A stretch of DNA of 64,000 bases from FEN-1297 sp021817845 (lineage in GTDB: Bacteria > Bacteroidota > Ignavibacteria > Ignavibacteriales > Ignavibacteriaceae), in assembly GCA_021817845.1 (NCBI GenBank), contig JAKAFW010000002.1, forward strand, positions 62,001-126,000, read 5' to 3'. A program made the position numbers and the translations under genes. The notes below the pieces were generated by a model. It was not told the DNA's origin, searched no databases, and saw only the letters and a program-made list of their open reading frames with translations. Positions 36,295 to 45,341 of the stretch are shown in pieces; within the stretch, counting starts at the first letter, position 1; each line of letters begins with the position of its first letter.

Positions 36295-36849
36295 TTATTG
36301 AAGGATATATTTGCTGAAATAAACATTGTTAATTGTAACATCAGGAATTGATTTTTTCAACCTACCAGTAATTTCCATCTTAAGCGTATCCCTGTAAGCA
36401 GTATTATCAAGTTGTACGATATCTTTGCTTGAAAGCGTTGAGATAACTGCATCTTTTACCATTGCCTCTCTAGTTTTCAATTCATTTTCCATTTCAAGTT
36501 TAGGTAAATCAAAACCGACCGAGGTGAGCAATAATCTCTTTCCATCAGTATCGGCGGGGTTAACTATAATATCATCAATTGAATAGATAAATTTTCCTAA
36601 ATCAACCTGCTTATTTTGTGCACTAGATGTTTGTGCAGCACCTGAAACATCTTTTTTATTAGCGCTTGCTATCTGCCCTTCAAATCTTTTTATTAAAATG
36701 TTTGCAGTGATAAAATAAACCACAGCTAATTGAGTTATAAAAATCGGAATTCCGATAAGTAAAATTTTTAAGTTCACAGAAGATTTTTCAGGCTTTACTT
36801 TAATATCTTCCGGCTTAATATTGTCTAATGATTCTTCTTGCAATGCCAT
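36295..36849 (-). CDS. fliL: FliL basal-body protein
   Basis: A 184-residue single-pass protein: cytoplasmic N-terminus (about 26 residues), a membrane helix at about 27-49, and a periplasmic stomatin-like FliL domain ending in DVTINNVYFSKYILQ. FliL rings surround the stators. The gene seems to head the big downstream unit, since a sigma-54-like site lies 29 nt upstream and the next gene before it, flgE, ends in a hairpin. Confidence 0.93.
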   Translation of the reverse strand: MALQEESLDNIKPEDIKVKPEKSSVNLKILLIGIPIFITQLAVVYFITANILIKRFEGQIASANKKDVSGAAQTSSAQNKQVDLGKFIYSIDDIIVNPADTDGKRLLLTSVGFDLPKLEMENELKTREAMVKDAVISTLSSKDIVQLDNTAYRDTLKMEITGRLKKSIPDVTINNVYFSKYILQ

Positions 36850-36877
36850 ATAATTCTTTGATTTTTTCTATAATAGT

Positions 36878-36894
36878 TTCAATTGATATGCCAA
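36878..36894 (-). promoter_or_regulatory. Sigma-54-like promoter ahead of fliL
   Basis: The minus strand reads TTGGCATATCAATTGAA: a -24 GG and a -12 TTG spaced as in YTGGCACG-N4-TTGCW, with GA where GC is usual. It matches the site ahead of flgB in spacing and in both end blocks. The implied leader before the fliL start is about 17 nt. Support is sequence only. Confidence 0.45.
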
Positions 36895-36980
36895 TTCTTT
36901 AATCGATAAAAATTAAAAATCAAAGCGTGGAAAAAGAGTGAAATTGGTTATTATTAAACACCTGGTTGAATTTTTAAGAT

Positions 36981-37007
36981 AAAGGAGCTCCTTTACAGAG
37001 CTCCTTT
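36981..37007 (-). terminator. Hairpin after flgE, probable terminator
   Basis: A perfect 10-bp stem (AAAGGAGCTC at 36981-36990 and its complement at 36998-37007) with a 7-nt loop lies 23 nt beyond the flgE stop. A weak T-rich run (CTTTATCTT) follows on the minus strand. It would separate the flgB-flgE unit from the fliL unit. Confidence 0.65.
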
Positions 37008-37029
37008 AGTTAGGATGGAATTATGTGTA

Positions 37030-39057
37030 TTATCTTACAAGGTTTGTGATATCCTGCAAAAGCTGGTCGGAAGTAGTAACTACTTTTGCGTTTGCTTCAA
37101 AACCTCTTTGCGAAACTATCATATTGGTAAATTCCTGTGACAGATCAACGTTAGACTGTTCTAATGCACCGGATTGAATTGTAGTGGCAGAGTTTTCTCC
37201 GGGAGTATCAATTCTTGGAGTACCTGAATTTGCAGCCACTGAATACATATTACTACCGGCGCTTACTAAACCATTTGGGTTGGTAAATGTGGCAACCATT
37301 ACCTGTGCTAATGTTCTTGAATTTCCGTTTGAAAATACTCCAACAACATTTCCATATTGGTCAATATTCAAATTTGTAAGCGTCGCCGAAGGAGATCCAT
37401 CCTGAAATAATGCCGCTACCTGAGAAGAAAGAGATGTTTGTGTAATACCGGCAGTTCCTGAGCCAAAGTTTAGATTTATCGGCTCAGTTTCAGCACCATT
37501 ACCCGGTGTATAAGTAATTTGAGGAATAGGAGGAATTCCGGGAACAGTTACTCCGCCTTGAGTAATTGATTGAATTTGGCCGTTAGGATCAAATGTCATT
37601 GAACCTGTAGTTGCTCCGGTAAATGTTCCGCCATCTGTAGCTGGTACCGATACTTTCCATGCCCATGTGTTTCCGTAGCTGTGATCAAATTGTACACTTA
37701 ATGTATGTGCATTTCCAAGTGAATCATAAACACTTACAGAACCAATTACCGGGGCTTCAACACTACCCTGGTTAACTATTGCCGGTATGCTTGTAGATGT
37801 TGTTGAAGTGGATGCTAAAGTGATTTTTGAAAAATCTAAACTGAAAGAGATATTGGAGTTAGAGATTTGCACAGGCGAGCTTGTACAATTGCCCGAGGGA
37901 TTAAAGGTTAATGCTGAAAGAGCTGGCGTTGCTGAGGGTTGAGGTGATAATGCGGTTCCATTTGAATCAAAAATTTGATAGCTGGGTGTCCATGTACCGG
38001 CGTTATTGTTATAAGAAACACTTAAGGTATAAGGTGTGCCATCTTGACCGACTATTGGAGTATATGTCGTTAGCTGAGTTGGGCTATCTGTTGCCGTTAT
38101 GATCGTCGAAGTTGCAGATTTTGAAGCTAATTTGATTTTTGAAAAATTTAAACTGAAAGAGATATTGGGGCTAGAGATTTGTACGGGCGCGCTTGTGCAA
38201 TTACCTGATGAATCAAAGGTTAATGCTGAAAGAGCCGGCGTTGCTGAGGGTTGAGGCGATAATACGGTTCCACTTGAATCTAAAATTTGATAGCTGGGTG
38301 TCCATGTACCGGCGTTATTGTTATAAGAAACATTTAAAGTATAAGTTTTGCCGTCTGTTCCGACTAATGAGGTAGACGTTGGTGATGGCGCGGTATATGG
38401 AGTAGTGCCAGCTAAACTACCAACCAGGTTAATGTTGCTGCTTGGCGTTAATGGTGAACTACCGGCTAAGCTATTGCTAAGGTTAACCATATTGGTTGCT
38501 ATTGTAGGGGAACTGCTTTGAAGATTTCCTCCCCACGAAATATTCGAAGTTTTAATTGCAGGCAGCTTCAAGTTTTTGTCTACGATTATATCTTGAATTG
38601 TAGTTCCTTGTGGAATCTGTCCTAAACCATTGGCTACCTTTCCTTGCACAACTGCACCGTTCTGCGGATCAACAAGTTTACCATTAGAATCAAATTCAAA
38701 AGCACCAGCACGCGAATAAAAATTTTGTCCATTACTGTTAAGGATAAACATTCCAGGACCTTGCAGAGCTAAATCCGTAGATATGCCGGTAGTTTGAAAA
38801 GTACCTTGGTTCCAGTTCCTGTCGATTGAATTTATTTTCATGCCTAAGCCGACTTGAAAACTGTTTGTACCACCAGTAGTGTCTGTTGGGTTGGTACCTG
38901 ATTTAACAAGCTCATTAAAAGTATCACTAAAAGTAACTCTTGAGCTTTTGAAACCGATAGTATCTACGTTAGCAATATTATTACCGATAACATCCATCAT
39001 CGATTGCAAATTTTGCAAGCCGGATACGCCAGAGAAAAGAGAATTGAGAAGTGCCAT
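37030..39057 (-). CDS. flgE: FlgE hook protein with duplicated beta domain
   Basis: A 675-residue hook protein. N-terminus ALLNSLFSGVSGLQNLQSMMDVIGNNIANVDTIGFKS; C-terminus QSNVDLSQEFTNMIVSQRGFEANAKVVTTSDQLLQ. It is much longer than E. coli FlgE (402) because the middle holds several beta domains, two of which (residues ~229-315 and ~334-419) are near-identical copies. A further D2-type domain starts VYDSLGNAHTLSVQF (about 440). A perfect AGGAGGT ribosome-binding site, strong for this window, lies 8 nt ahead of the start, fitting a highly expressed structural protein. Confidence 0.95.
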   Translation of the reverse strand: MALLNSLFSGVSGLQNLQSMMDVIGNNIANVDTIGFKSSRVTFSDTFNELVKSGTNPTDTTGGTNSFQVGLGMKINSIDRNWNQGTFQTTGISTDLALQGPGMFILNSNGQNFYSRAGAFEFDSNGKLVDPQNGAVVQGKVANGLGQIPQGTTIQDIIVDKNLKLPAIKTSNISWGGNLQSSSPTIATNMVNLSNSLAGSSPLTPSSNINLVGSLAGTTPYTAPSPTSTSLVGTDGKTYTLNVSYNNNAGTWTPSYQILDSSGTVLSPQPSATPALSALTFDSSGNCTSAPVQISSPNISFSLNFSKIKLASKSATSTIITATDSPTQLTTYTPIVGQDGTPYTLSVSYNNNAGTWTPSYQIFDSNGTALSPQPSATPALSALTFNPSGNCTSSPVQISNSNISFSLDFSKITLASTSTTSTSIPAIVNQGSVEAPVIGSVSVYDSLGNAHTLSVQFDHSYGNTWAWKVSVPATDGGTFTGATTGSMTFDPNGQIQSITQGGVTVPGIPPIPQITYTPGNGAETEPINLNFGSGTAGITQTSLSSQVAALFQDGSPSATLTNLNIDQYGNVVGVFSNGNSRTLAQVMVATFTNPNGLVSAGSNMYSVAANSGTPRIDTPGENSATTIQSGALEQSNVDLSQEFTNMIVSQRGFEANAKVVTTSDQLLQDITNLVR
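37800..38370. repeat. Tandem duplication inside flgE, 312-nt register
   Basis: Bases about 37800-38055 and 38112-38370 are strongly similar, offset by exactly 312 nt (104 codons), e.g. GATAGCTGGGTGTCCATGTA in both. Most differences are synonymous or conservative. This implies a fairly recent in-frame duplication of one hook surface domain. Confidence 0.9.
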
Positions 39058-39098
39058 TTTAACCTCCTAAGGTTTATAAGTTATTTAACCCGGAATCA

Positions 39099-39140
39099 AT
39101 CAGTCATCCGGATTAAGAGCGCCCTCGAAAGGTCCCGCTC
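39099..39140 (-). other. Structured leader ahead of flgE
   Basis: In the 106 nt between the preceding gene and flgE the minus strand can form GAGCG-GGA-CCT-TTCG-AGG-G-CGCTC (39140 to 39117), a stem with a UUCG-type loop, followed by a weaker CCGG-based stem (39111 to 39090). No T-run follows, so it is not a convincing terminator. It may be an mRNA processing or stability element that raises hook expression. Confidence 0.45.
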
Positions 39141-39163
39141 TATATTGTTGATTAATTATTTAA

Positions 39164-39538
39164 TTATGCAAAAACCACACTATCTATGTTCGTAAAAATA
39201 TTTTCATTGCTATCGCCCATCGGTAATGCTGTAACTACAGTCCGGTTGGGGATATTAACTATGTATGCAGTATTATTCATCATAACTAGTGAATCCTTAG
39301 AGCCTTTAGATTCAGCTTTTTGAACTGCATTTTGAATTTTATTTATTTCGTTGTCATTAAGCTGAATATTCCTTGAATCTAATCTTTTCAAAGCGTGATT
39401 AGAGAATTTCACCTTGCTCAACTCTTCTTGAAAAATTGCGCTAAAGCTATCAATGCTATTTTTAGCAGCGGTATTTCCTAAGTCTTCATTTTGAGTTATA
39501 GGAATAAAAGGTACGCTTATTCCATTTATTTCTGTCAT
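39164..39538 (-). CDS. TIGR02530-like flagellar operon protein
   Basis: A 124-residue protein with FSNHALKRLDSRNIQLNDNEINKIQNAVQKAESKGSKDSLV and VVTALP-containing C-terminus, the pattern of the small flagellar operon protein found next to flgD in Firmicutes, spirochaetes and others. Its role is unproven; a hook-assembly function is commonly supposed. It lies 19 nt after flgD and 106 nt before flgE, the usual order flgD, this gene, flgE. Confidence 0.85.
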   Translation of the reverse strand: MTEINGISVPFIPITQNEDLGNTAAKNSIDSFSAIFQEELSKVKFSNHALKRLDSRNIQLNDNEINKIQNAVQKAESKGSKDSLVMMNNTAYIVNIPNRTVVTALPMGDSNENIFTNIDSVVFA

Positions 39539-39557
39539 ATTGATTTACTTATAATTT

Positions 39558-40241
39558 TCAATTAAAAATTTCCATAACATCTGAAAGTTGATACTGAGAA
39601 TTTCCGACCATTAAACTTGCACCGTTGGCACCAAACTGTACTCCTGAAATAGTTCCTTCGATAAATGGTGTTGCTGTCATTGTACTTCCGTCCGAACCTG
39701 TTGCATTAACTGTGTATGTATAACTACCTTGTGGCAGTGTATTACCATTATTATCGGAGAAATCCCAGGAAAGTTTATTGTCACCTGAGGCGGTTGGCAA
39801 ATTGTTCAAAGTTTTAACCACATTTCCATTTGAATCCAATACACTAATTGAGACAGAAGAAGCATTAGATGGAAGAGTATAGCCAAGGTCAATAGAACCT
39901 TGTCCGTTATTTTGAAAGCCGCCTCCTCCTAATTTTACATTCTTTCCAATCAGAGTGGAAGAAAGTGTATTATTGATGGATTGTGTCAACGCATAATTTG
40001 CGTTTATACTAGTTGTCATTGATGTATTCAGATTTTGAAGCTGTTCAAGGGAACTGAATTGTGCAAGTTGTGCTGCAAATTGGGTTCCGTCCATCGGGCT
40101 CATCGGGTCTTGATTTTGCATTTGTGCAATTAGTAATTTCATAAATGAATTCTTATCTAAAGTATTGCTGGCTGTGGTAGAGCTCGTACTGGATGTTGAA
40201 GGTTGAGTGTTAGTCGTTGTCGTATTTACTGAACTTATCAT
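39558..40241 (-). CDS. flgD: FlgD hook-capping protein
   Basis: A 227-residue protein: LDKNSFMKLLIAQMQNQDPMSPMDGTQFAAQLAQFSSLEQLQNL is the diagnostic N-terminus, followed by FLIG-type beta domain DSNGNVVKTLNNLPTASGDNKLSWD and a Tudor-like end. It caps the growing hook. It is 12 nt after fliK. Confidence 0.96.
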   Translation of the reverse strand: MISSVNTTTTNTQPSTSSTSSTTASNTLDKNSFMKLLIAQMQNQDPMSPMDGTQFAAQLAQFSSLEQLQNLNTSMTTSINANYALTQSINNTLSSTLIGKNVKLGGGGFQNNGQGSIDLGYTLPSNASSVSISVLDSNGNVVKTLNNLPTASGDNKLSWDFSDNNGNTLPQGSYTYTVNATGSDGSTMTATPFIEGTISGVQFGANGASLMVGNSQYQLSDVMEIFN

Positions 40242-40253
40242 AATTTTTTATCC

Positions 40254-42329
40254 TTATATTAAATAATCGTAAGTATTGTATCCCATGCTCTTAGAGGAAA
40301 CCGCACTTGCGGGTTCTTCTATCTTTCTTTCATATTGATTATAACCTGATTTTTTCTTCTGAGTAAGGGATTTATTAGTGTTTTCATCGTTATTATTAAG
40401 CGAAACGTTTACTGAAGATAGCTGAAGACCGCTTAAATTAAGTGACTGTTTTAATTCGTTTATATTGTTTTGAACAATTTGCCTGACATTATCGTTTTCA
40501 ACTTCGACGCTAGCATGCACTGACTTATCAACTACATCCAGAACTATCTTAACCTTACCAAGGTTCTCCGGGTCTAATTTTAGTAAAGCACTTCTTGAAT
40601 TACCTTGTTGAACAAACCTATTTATTTCGCTCATTAGCTCATTGGCTTTAACTGTCTTCATTATGTCAGCAGACAAAGAAGGTAATTGCGCAGGGACATC
40701 ATTGTTTAATGCTACAGTTATATCGTGAGTAAACGATTGACCTGAAATATTCTGATCATAATTAATTTGTTTCTTATCCAAGGTCTGCTTTTGATTCTGT
40801 CCTTCATTTTGATTACTGAATTTCAGATTGTCATTCAAATTGATTTTTGATCCATTTGAATTTTGAGTTGCGGAAATCAAGCCACTATTAGTTGCTTCGG
40901 TAGAATTTTGAGCTGTACTATTTGGAGTAACGATTACAGGTTGTAACTTATTTCCTATGTTTGATGAAGTATCGTTTATTAAGTCAGCACTAGTGGGAAC
41001 AGATTCGTTAGGTGCAGTATTGCTTTTAGATAAGGTAAAATCTGCCTTGGATGAGTAATTTTGAGTGATCTTAGATATTGAATCTGAGCTTTTAATGTCA
41101 TTTATTTTAGGACTTGAAGAGGTTTCATTCCCGGGTTTAGATTTCAGATTATTTAAGAACTCTCCGTTTTGATATTTATCAGTTATGATTGATTGAGTGG
41201 GAGAGTTTGGCTGTTCAGTATTGTTAAGAGATATTTCTATCCAATCTCCATTCCCAATTTTTGATGATAAAGACTTTATTGGCTTTGAGTCTTGTCCAGC
41301 AATTAATTTGTTGTCTTTTGAAACTGAGATATAGATTTTCTGACCTGGCTGTTCGTTCAATCCAGAAGCGTCTATAGATATTTTATTTGTGCTTACTTTA
41401 TTAAGTACAGCGCCGGATAATTTACTTTCTGTGTCCGGATTAGATATTTCGGGAAGTTGGGTTTTGCTACTAGCGTCATTTCCGAATTTATTCTGAGGTG
41501 TTTGGCTAGTTGTCGGGTTAATGTTTTTGATACTTTTTTCAATTTCCTTGGCATTTAATTTTTCATTTGTGCCTAGTTGAGTATATGAACTGGAATTTGA
41601 AACATCATTAACTCCATCAGAACTTAGAGATTGTGTTTGAAGTAATTTTTCTGTCGATTGTTTTTGAGAATTGGCACCCGGTATTTGTTGAAACGCACTT
41701 GGCTTATTATTTTGAGAACTTATAAATGATGCACCATCAGATAATACCGATTCAGCTGCAACTGTAGAATTTGCAGAGTTAAAATCAGAAGACCTTATGT
41801 CGTTAAATGTAACTTCATTAGCCGACGGTTTAGAGATTTTCAGTGTAAAGTCAGAGCCTTCCAGGTTAAGCTTTAATATTAGAGGATTATGAGATTGAAG
41901 TAAGCTTAATATATTAGCTGCCAGGGCAGTACTGTTCTTGGGTTTTTCCGTAACAGTTTTAACTGATTTTTCTTTTCCGATAGGTTGTTTCGAAGTTGAA
42001 TTAAACAACGCAGTAATCGCATTCTCGATTGTCTCTAATGGACCGTTATTAATATTATATACAGGTGCATTACTCAGCTTACTTACTGAAGTGTCAGTTT
42101 CAGATGACTTAGTTAATTCCGCAAGCATATTTTGCAATTCATCTTGAACAGAACCAAGCAAGGCGCTGTTTGTGTTTGCCTGCGAAGGTGTTTTATTATT
42201 TGAATTTTCACCAACCAGTTTTATTATGTCTGAAAATAAATAAGTTGGATTATTTAGCTTCAACTGTTTCGGCAAATCTATCGTTTCCGCTTGACCGGAA
42301 AGCTGAACAAATATTGGGTTAAAATTCAT
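40254..42329 (-). CDS. fliK: FliK hook-length control protein
   Basis: A 691-residue protein, long, Ser/Asn/Gln-rich and low in conserved sequence except for the C-terminal domain: LLKLDPENLGKVKIVLDVVDKSVHASVEVENDNVRQIVQNNINELKQSL. This is the Flg_hook/FliK substrate-switch domain that contacts FlhB. It is longer than E. coli FliK (375), as befits a ruler for a hook built from large subunits, though that link is an inference. Confidence 0.92.
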   Translation of the reverse strand: MNFNPIFVQLSGQAETIDLPKQLKLNNPTYLFSDIIKLVGENSNNKTPSQANTNSALLGSVQDELQNMLAELTKSSETDTSVSKLSNAPVYNINNGPLETIENAITALFNSTSKQPIGKEKSVKTVTEKPKNSTALAANILSLLQSHNPLILKLNLEGSDFTLKISKPSANEVTFNDIRSSDFNSANSTVAAESVLSDGASFISSQNNKPSAFQQIPGANSQKQSTEKLLQTQSLSSDGVNDVSNSSSYTQLGTNEKLNAKEIEKSIKNINPTTSQTPQNKFGNDASSKTQLPEISNPDTESKLSGAVLNKVSTNKISIDASGLNEQPGQKIYISVSKDNKLIAGQDSKPIKSLSSKIGNGDWIEISLNNTEQPNSPTQSIITDKYQNGEFLNNLKSKPGNETSSSPKINDIKSSDSISKITQNYSSKADFTLSKSNTAPNESVPTSADLINDTSSNIGNKLQPVIVTPNSTAQNSTEATNSGLISATQNSNGSKINLNDNLKFSNQNEGQNQKQTLDKKQINYDQNISGQSFTHDITVALNNDVPAQLPSLSADIMKTVKANELMSEINRFVQQGNSRSALLKLDPENLGKVKIVLDVVDKSVHASVEVENDNVRQIVQNNINELKQSLNLSGLQLSSVNVSLNNNDENTNKSLTQKKKSGYNQYERKIEEPASAVSSKSMGYNTYDYLI

Positions 42330-42330
42330 T

Positions 42331-42942
42331 TTATTTTGCTAATGTTATTTTGTTTGCAGTTTCAGGATTTAAAGCTGACAAAACTTGTGCGGCGCTTTTC
42401 TGCCTCATCGAATAAATTATGTCTCTTGCGACATTATCGGAATAACTTTGAATTATTTTAGCCGCTTGTTGAGGATCCATCGATTCGTAAAGTTTTGCGG
42501 TTTCTTTAGTCCACCTGACATAACTCGTATCGGTCCTTGTTTTAACATCACTTTTTTGAGGCGGCACAACTTGTTTTTGCTTTATTTGCTTGACTGATGC
42601 AAGATTTTTTTGCTTAAGAGCCAATTCTAAGACTCTCAAGCTGTCAATTAAAACAGAGTTGGCCTGCTGGTTTGCATAAATTGTATCATGAATATTTCCA
42701 GCGTAAATAGCACGAAGAGAATCCAACAATTCATTTTTCAATTCATTCTGCATAAAATCTTTTAACTGTCCAAGAGTGACTTTAGATGTGTCGCTAATTG
42801 AAGCGCTATTAACATTTTGAGGAAGAACAGAAAAGTCGAATTGAAATATATTTTTATATGTAGAATTGAGATATACAATTAACGCGGTCGTTAATAAGAA
42901 AGCCGCTATAAATGATACTATATATATTATTTTAGATTTCAC
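42331..42942 (-). CDS. MotE-like / MgtE-N-domain membrane protein
   Basis: A 203-residue protein with an N-terminal membrane helix (about 7-25), a helical middle part, and a C-terminal MgtE-N-like repeat: YESMDPQQAAKIIQSYSDNVARDIIYSMRQKSAAQVLSALNPETANKI. This resembles FliG-like and MotE proteins, which act as periplasmic chaperones of MotC or as basal-body parts. It lies between fliJ and fliK as in many cluster types, overlapping fliJ by 4 nt. Exact role uncertain. Confidence 0.8.
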   Translation of the reverse strand: MKSKIIYIVSFIAAFLLTTALIVYLNSTYKNIFQFDFSVLPQNVNSASISDTSKVTLGQLKDFMQNELKNELLDSLRAIYAGNIHDTIYANQQANSVLIDSLRVLELALKQKNLASVKQIKQKQVVPPQKSDVKTRTDTSYVRWTKETAKLYESMDPQQAAKIIQSYSDNVARDIIYSMRQKSAAQVLSALNPETANKITLAK

Positions 42943-43376
42943 TTTTTCTGCCTGATAAATTTCTGATTTGCCAATTCATCGGTAAAAATTGATTCGATAT
43001 GTTTTTGCTCTTGATTAAAATCTTCTAACAATGTTTCTTCAAGAGTATCAAAAATTTTATGTTCCTTACTTCGTTGAGCAAGCTCTGCTAATTTTATTTT
43101 TTTGTCATTATTAAGCTGATTTATCTTTTCTAAAATTAGCGATCTTTTTTTGTTCAAATTTGACTCGTAACTCTTTTTGAATTTAATTTCACCTACATGC
43201 ACTCCTTTTTCAAAGTCTTTTCTTCGGCTGGTCATCTCTTCTTCCAGAAGCAGATCATATTCTTTCTTCAACTTTTCAATTTCAATCTCAATTAGTGCAA
43301 CTTCCTTTTGAGCTTTTTTTTCTAAATTTTCCTTGACGTTCTTAATTGCTTCAAATTTATAGATGAACTTTGTCAT
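42939..43376 (-). CDS. fliJ: FliJ export chaperone/coupling protein
   Basis: A 145-residue coiled-coil protein starting KFIYKFEAIKNVKENLEKKAQKEVALIEIEIEKL, typical FliJ. FliJ lies in the FliI hexamer like the gamma subunit of F1-ATPase and links it to FlhA. Low sequence conservation is normal; position next to fliI supports the call. Confidence 0.88.
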   Translation of the reverse strand: MTKFIYKFEAIKNVKENLEKKAQKEVALIEIEIEKLKKEYDLLLEEEMTSRRKDFEKGVHVGEIKFKKSYESNLNKKRSLILEKINQLNNDKKIKLAELAQRSKEHKIFDTLEETLLEDFNQEQKHIESIFTDELANQKFIRQKK

Positions 43377-43382
43377 AATTTA

Positions 43383-44711
43383 TTATAATGGTTTTTCAAT
43401 TATCTGATTTAACCTTGAAACCGTTTCTTCAAAGATCGCTTTCTCTGTAATTTCTTGCTTAAGAAAATTTCTCAAAAGATTTATTTTTGAAAGGGAGTGG
43501 TCAATTTGCGGATTACTTCCTTTAACGTATGCTCCGATATTTATGAGATCCTCGGCTTCCTTATACGTTGCTAAAATTTCATTAAAGGCGACAGCTCTTT
43601 TTTTATGATCGCTACTTACTATATCGGGCATTACACGGCTTATACTTTGCAAAGGATCTACAGCAGGAAATTGTCCTTTATTTGCAAGTCGTCGCGACAG
43701 TACCACATGTCCGTCCAGAATAGATCTAACCGCATCTGCAATCGGCTCGTTCATGTCGTCTCCGTCAACAAGTACGGTATAAAAACCTGTAATAGAGCCG
43801 CTCTTCGTATTTCCTGCTCTCTCAAGTAACTTGGGAAGAATAGCAAACACTGAAGGGGTGTAGCCTTTAGTAGTCGGAGGTTCGCCGACCGTCAATCCAA
43901 TTTCCCTTTGAGCCATTGCAAATCTTGTAATAGAATCCATCATTAAGACCACATCCATACCCCGATCTCTAAAATATTCAGCCATTGTTGTTCCGATAAA
44001 TGCTCCTTTCATTCTTATTAGTGCGCTCTTATCGCTAGTCGCAACAATTACAACTGATTTTTTCAAACCATCTTCACCCAAATCCTTTTCGATAAATTCC
44101 CTTACTTCTCTTCCCCGCTCACCGATTAATGTAATCACATTAACATCTGCGCTGGTATTACGAGCAATCATTCCCATCGTTACACTTTTTCCGACACCGC
44201 TGCCTGCAAAAATTCCAAGCCTCTGCCCTTTGCCCACAGTTAGCAATCCATCAATCGATCTAACGCCTGTTTGCAAAGGTTCTAAGATTCTTTCACGTTC
44301 AAGCGGATTAGGTGGTTGGCTATGAATAGGCAAATAAGCGGTACATTTAATTTCTCCTTTGCCGTCGATCGGGTTACCGAGCCCGTCTATAACACGTCCT
44401 AATAATTCCATACCGACGCCAATTTGAAAATTCTTTCCTAATGCTTTAATTTCACATGAGGGCGAAATGTTTTGCACTTCTCCTAAGGCGATTGATAAAA
44501 CTTTGCCATCCTTAAAACCGACTACTTCTGCCTTACAAACTTCATTTCCTTCCCTATCCGTTACTAAGCATATTTCACCAAGAGAGGCATTTGGTCCCAT
44601 CGAAACGATAACTAATCCAACAACATCGGTAACTTTTCCGCTTACGATAATGGGATCAAATCCTTCGATGATCCTTTTATATTTTTTTGATATTTTTTCT
44701 ACCAATTCCAT
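43383..44711 (-). CDS. fliI: FliI flagellar export ATPase
   Basis: A 442-residue F1-like ATPase. Walker A GSGVGKS at 170-176, GERGREVREFIEKDLGEDGL, VVLMMDSITRFAMAQREIGLTVGEPPTTKGYTPSVFA, ILDGHVVLSRRLANKGQFPAVD are definitive. It energises docking and unfolding of export substrates. It follows fliH directly with no gap. Confidence 0.97.
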   Translation of the reverse strand: MELVEKISKKYKRIIEGFDPIIVSGKVTDVVGLVIVSMGPNASLGEICLVTDREGNEVCKAEVVGFKDGKVLSIALGEVQNISPSCEIKALGKNFQIGVGMELLGRVIDGLGNPIDGKGEIKCTAYLPIHSQPPNPLERERILEPLQTGVRSIDGLLTVGKGQRLGIFAGSGVGKSVTMGMIARNTSADVNVITLIGERGREVREFIEKDLGEDGLKKSVVIVATSDKSALIRMKGAFIGTTMAEYFRDRGMDVVLMMDSITRFAMAQREIGLTVGEPPTTKGYTPSVFAILPKLLERAGNTKSGSITGFYTVLVDGDDMNEPIADAVRSILDGHVVLSRRLANKGQFPAVDPLQSISRVMPDIVSSDHKKRAVAFNEILATYKEAEDLINIGAYVKGSNPQIDHSLSKINLLRNFLKQEITEKAIFEETVSRLNQIIEKPL

Positions 44712-45341
44712 TTAAGAATTTCCCGGAATAAAAATTGATTCTAATTGTTTTTTTAATTCACTTAGTTGATTTGAAATTCTCGCGTCTACATTGCCAATTT
44801 CTGTTTCGATTAAACAACCTCCGGCTTCAATCCTTTCATCTGGTTCAAAGTTGATTTTAGAATATGACTCACCGGAAATTAAATTTTTACTTTCCTCATT
44901 TAAATTCCTAAGATCAGTTGGATTTAGTTTTACCAGAATTTTATTTGACCCGATTACTCTTTTAATAGCATCACTCAAAACATTTTCAATTGATGAATCT
45001 TGAGAGATCTCCCGTTTGATTATTTTTTCAGCGATCACAAGAGACAAATTCATTACCAATTTTTCAAAAGACTGACCGTATTCGTCTGCAAGACGATCAA
45101 ATTCAGCAATAATATTTCCTAGATCCTGATACTTTTTATTTAATTTTTCAAAAAAATCTTTTTCTAATTGAGCAGCCACAGATTTTTGTCCTTCGTCAAA
45201 GCCCTTTTCGTAATATTGTAGGAACTGAGACTGCAAAAAACCTTCACTGCTTTCCTGCTTAATTTGATCGCTGCCAGATTTATTGCGCAACGTTACATTA
45301 ATTTTCTTTGATTTTACATTTAGCTTAATAATATCAGACAT
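44712..45341 (-). CDS. fliH: FliH export ATPase regulator
   Basis: A helical protein with the FliH pattern: a YEKGFDEGQKSVAAQLEKDF segment containing the Gxxx-like repeats, then the C-terminal FliH/V-ATPase E domain (VIAEKIIKREISQDS, KLNPTDL, GGCLIETEIGNVDARIS). I place the start at the second Met (MSDIIK), since GGAAG sits 8 nt ahead and this overlaps the fliG stop by 8 nt; an upstream ATG at 45362 would add 7 residues. Confidence 0.9.
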   Translation of the reverse strand: MSDIIKLNVKSKKINVTLRNKSGSDQIKQESSEGFLQSQFLQYYEKGFDEGQKSVAAQLEKDFFEKLNKKYQDLGNIIAEFDRLADEYGQSFEKLVMNLSLVIAEKIIKREISQDSSIENVLSDAIKRVIGSNKILVKLNPTDLRNLNEESKNLISGESYSKINFEPDERIEAGGCLIETEIGNVDARISNQLSELKKQLESIFIPGNS

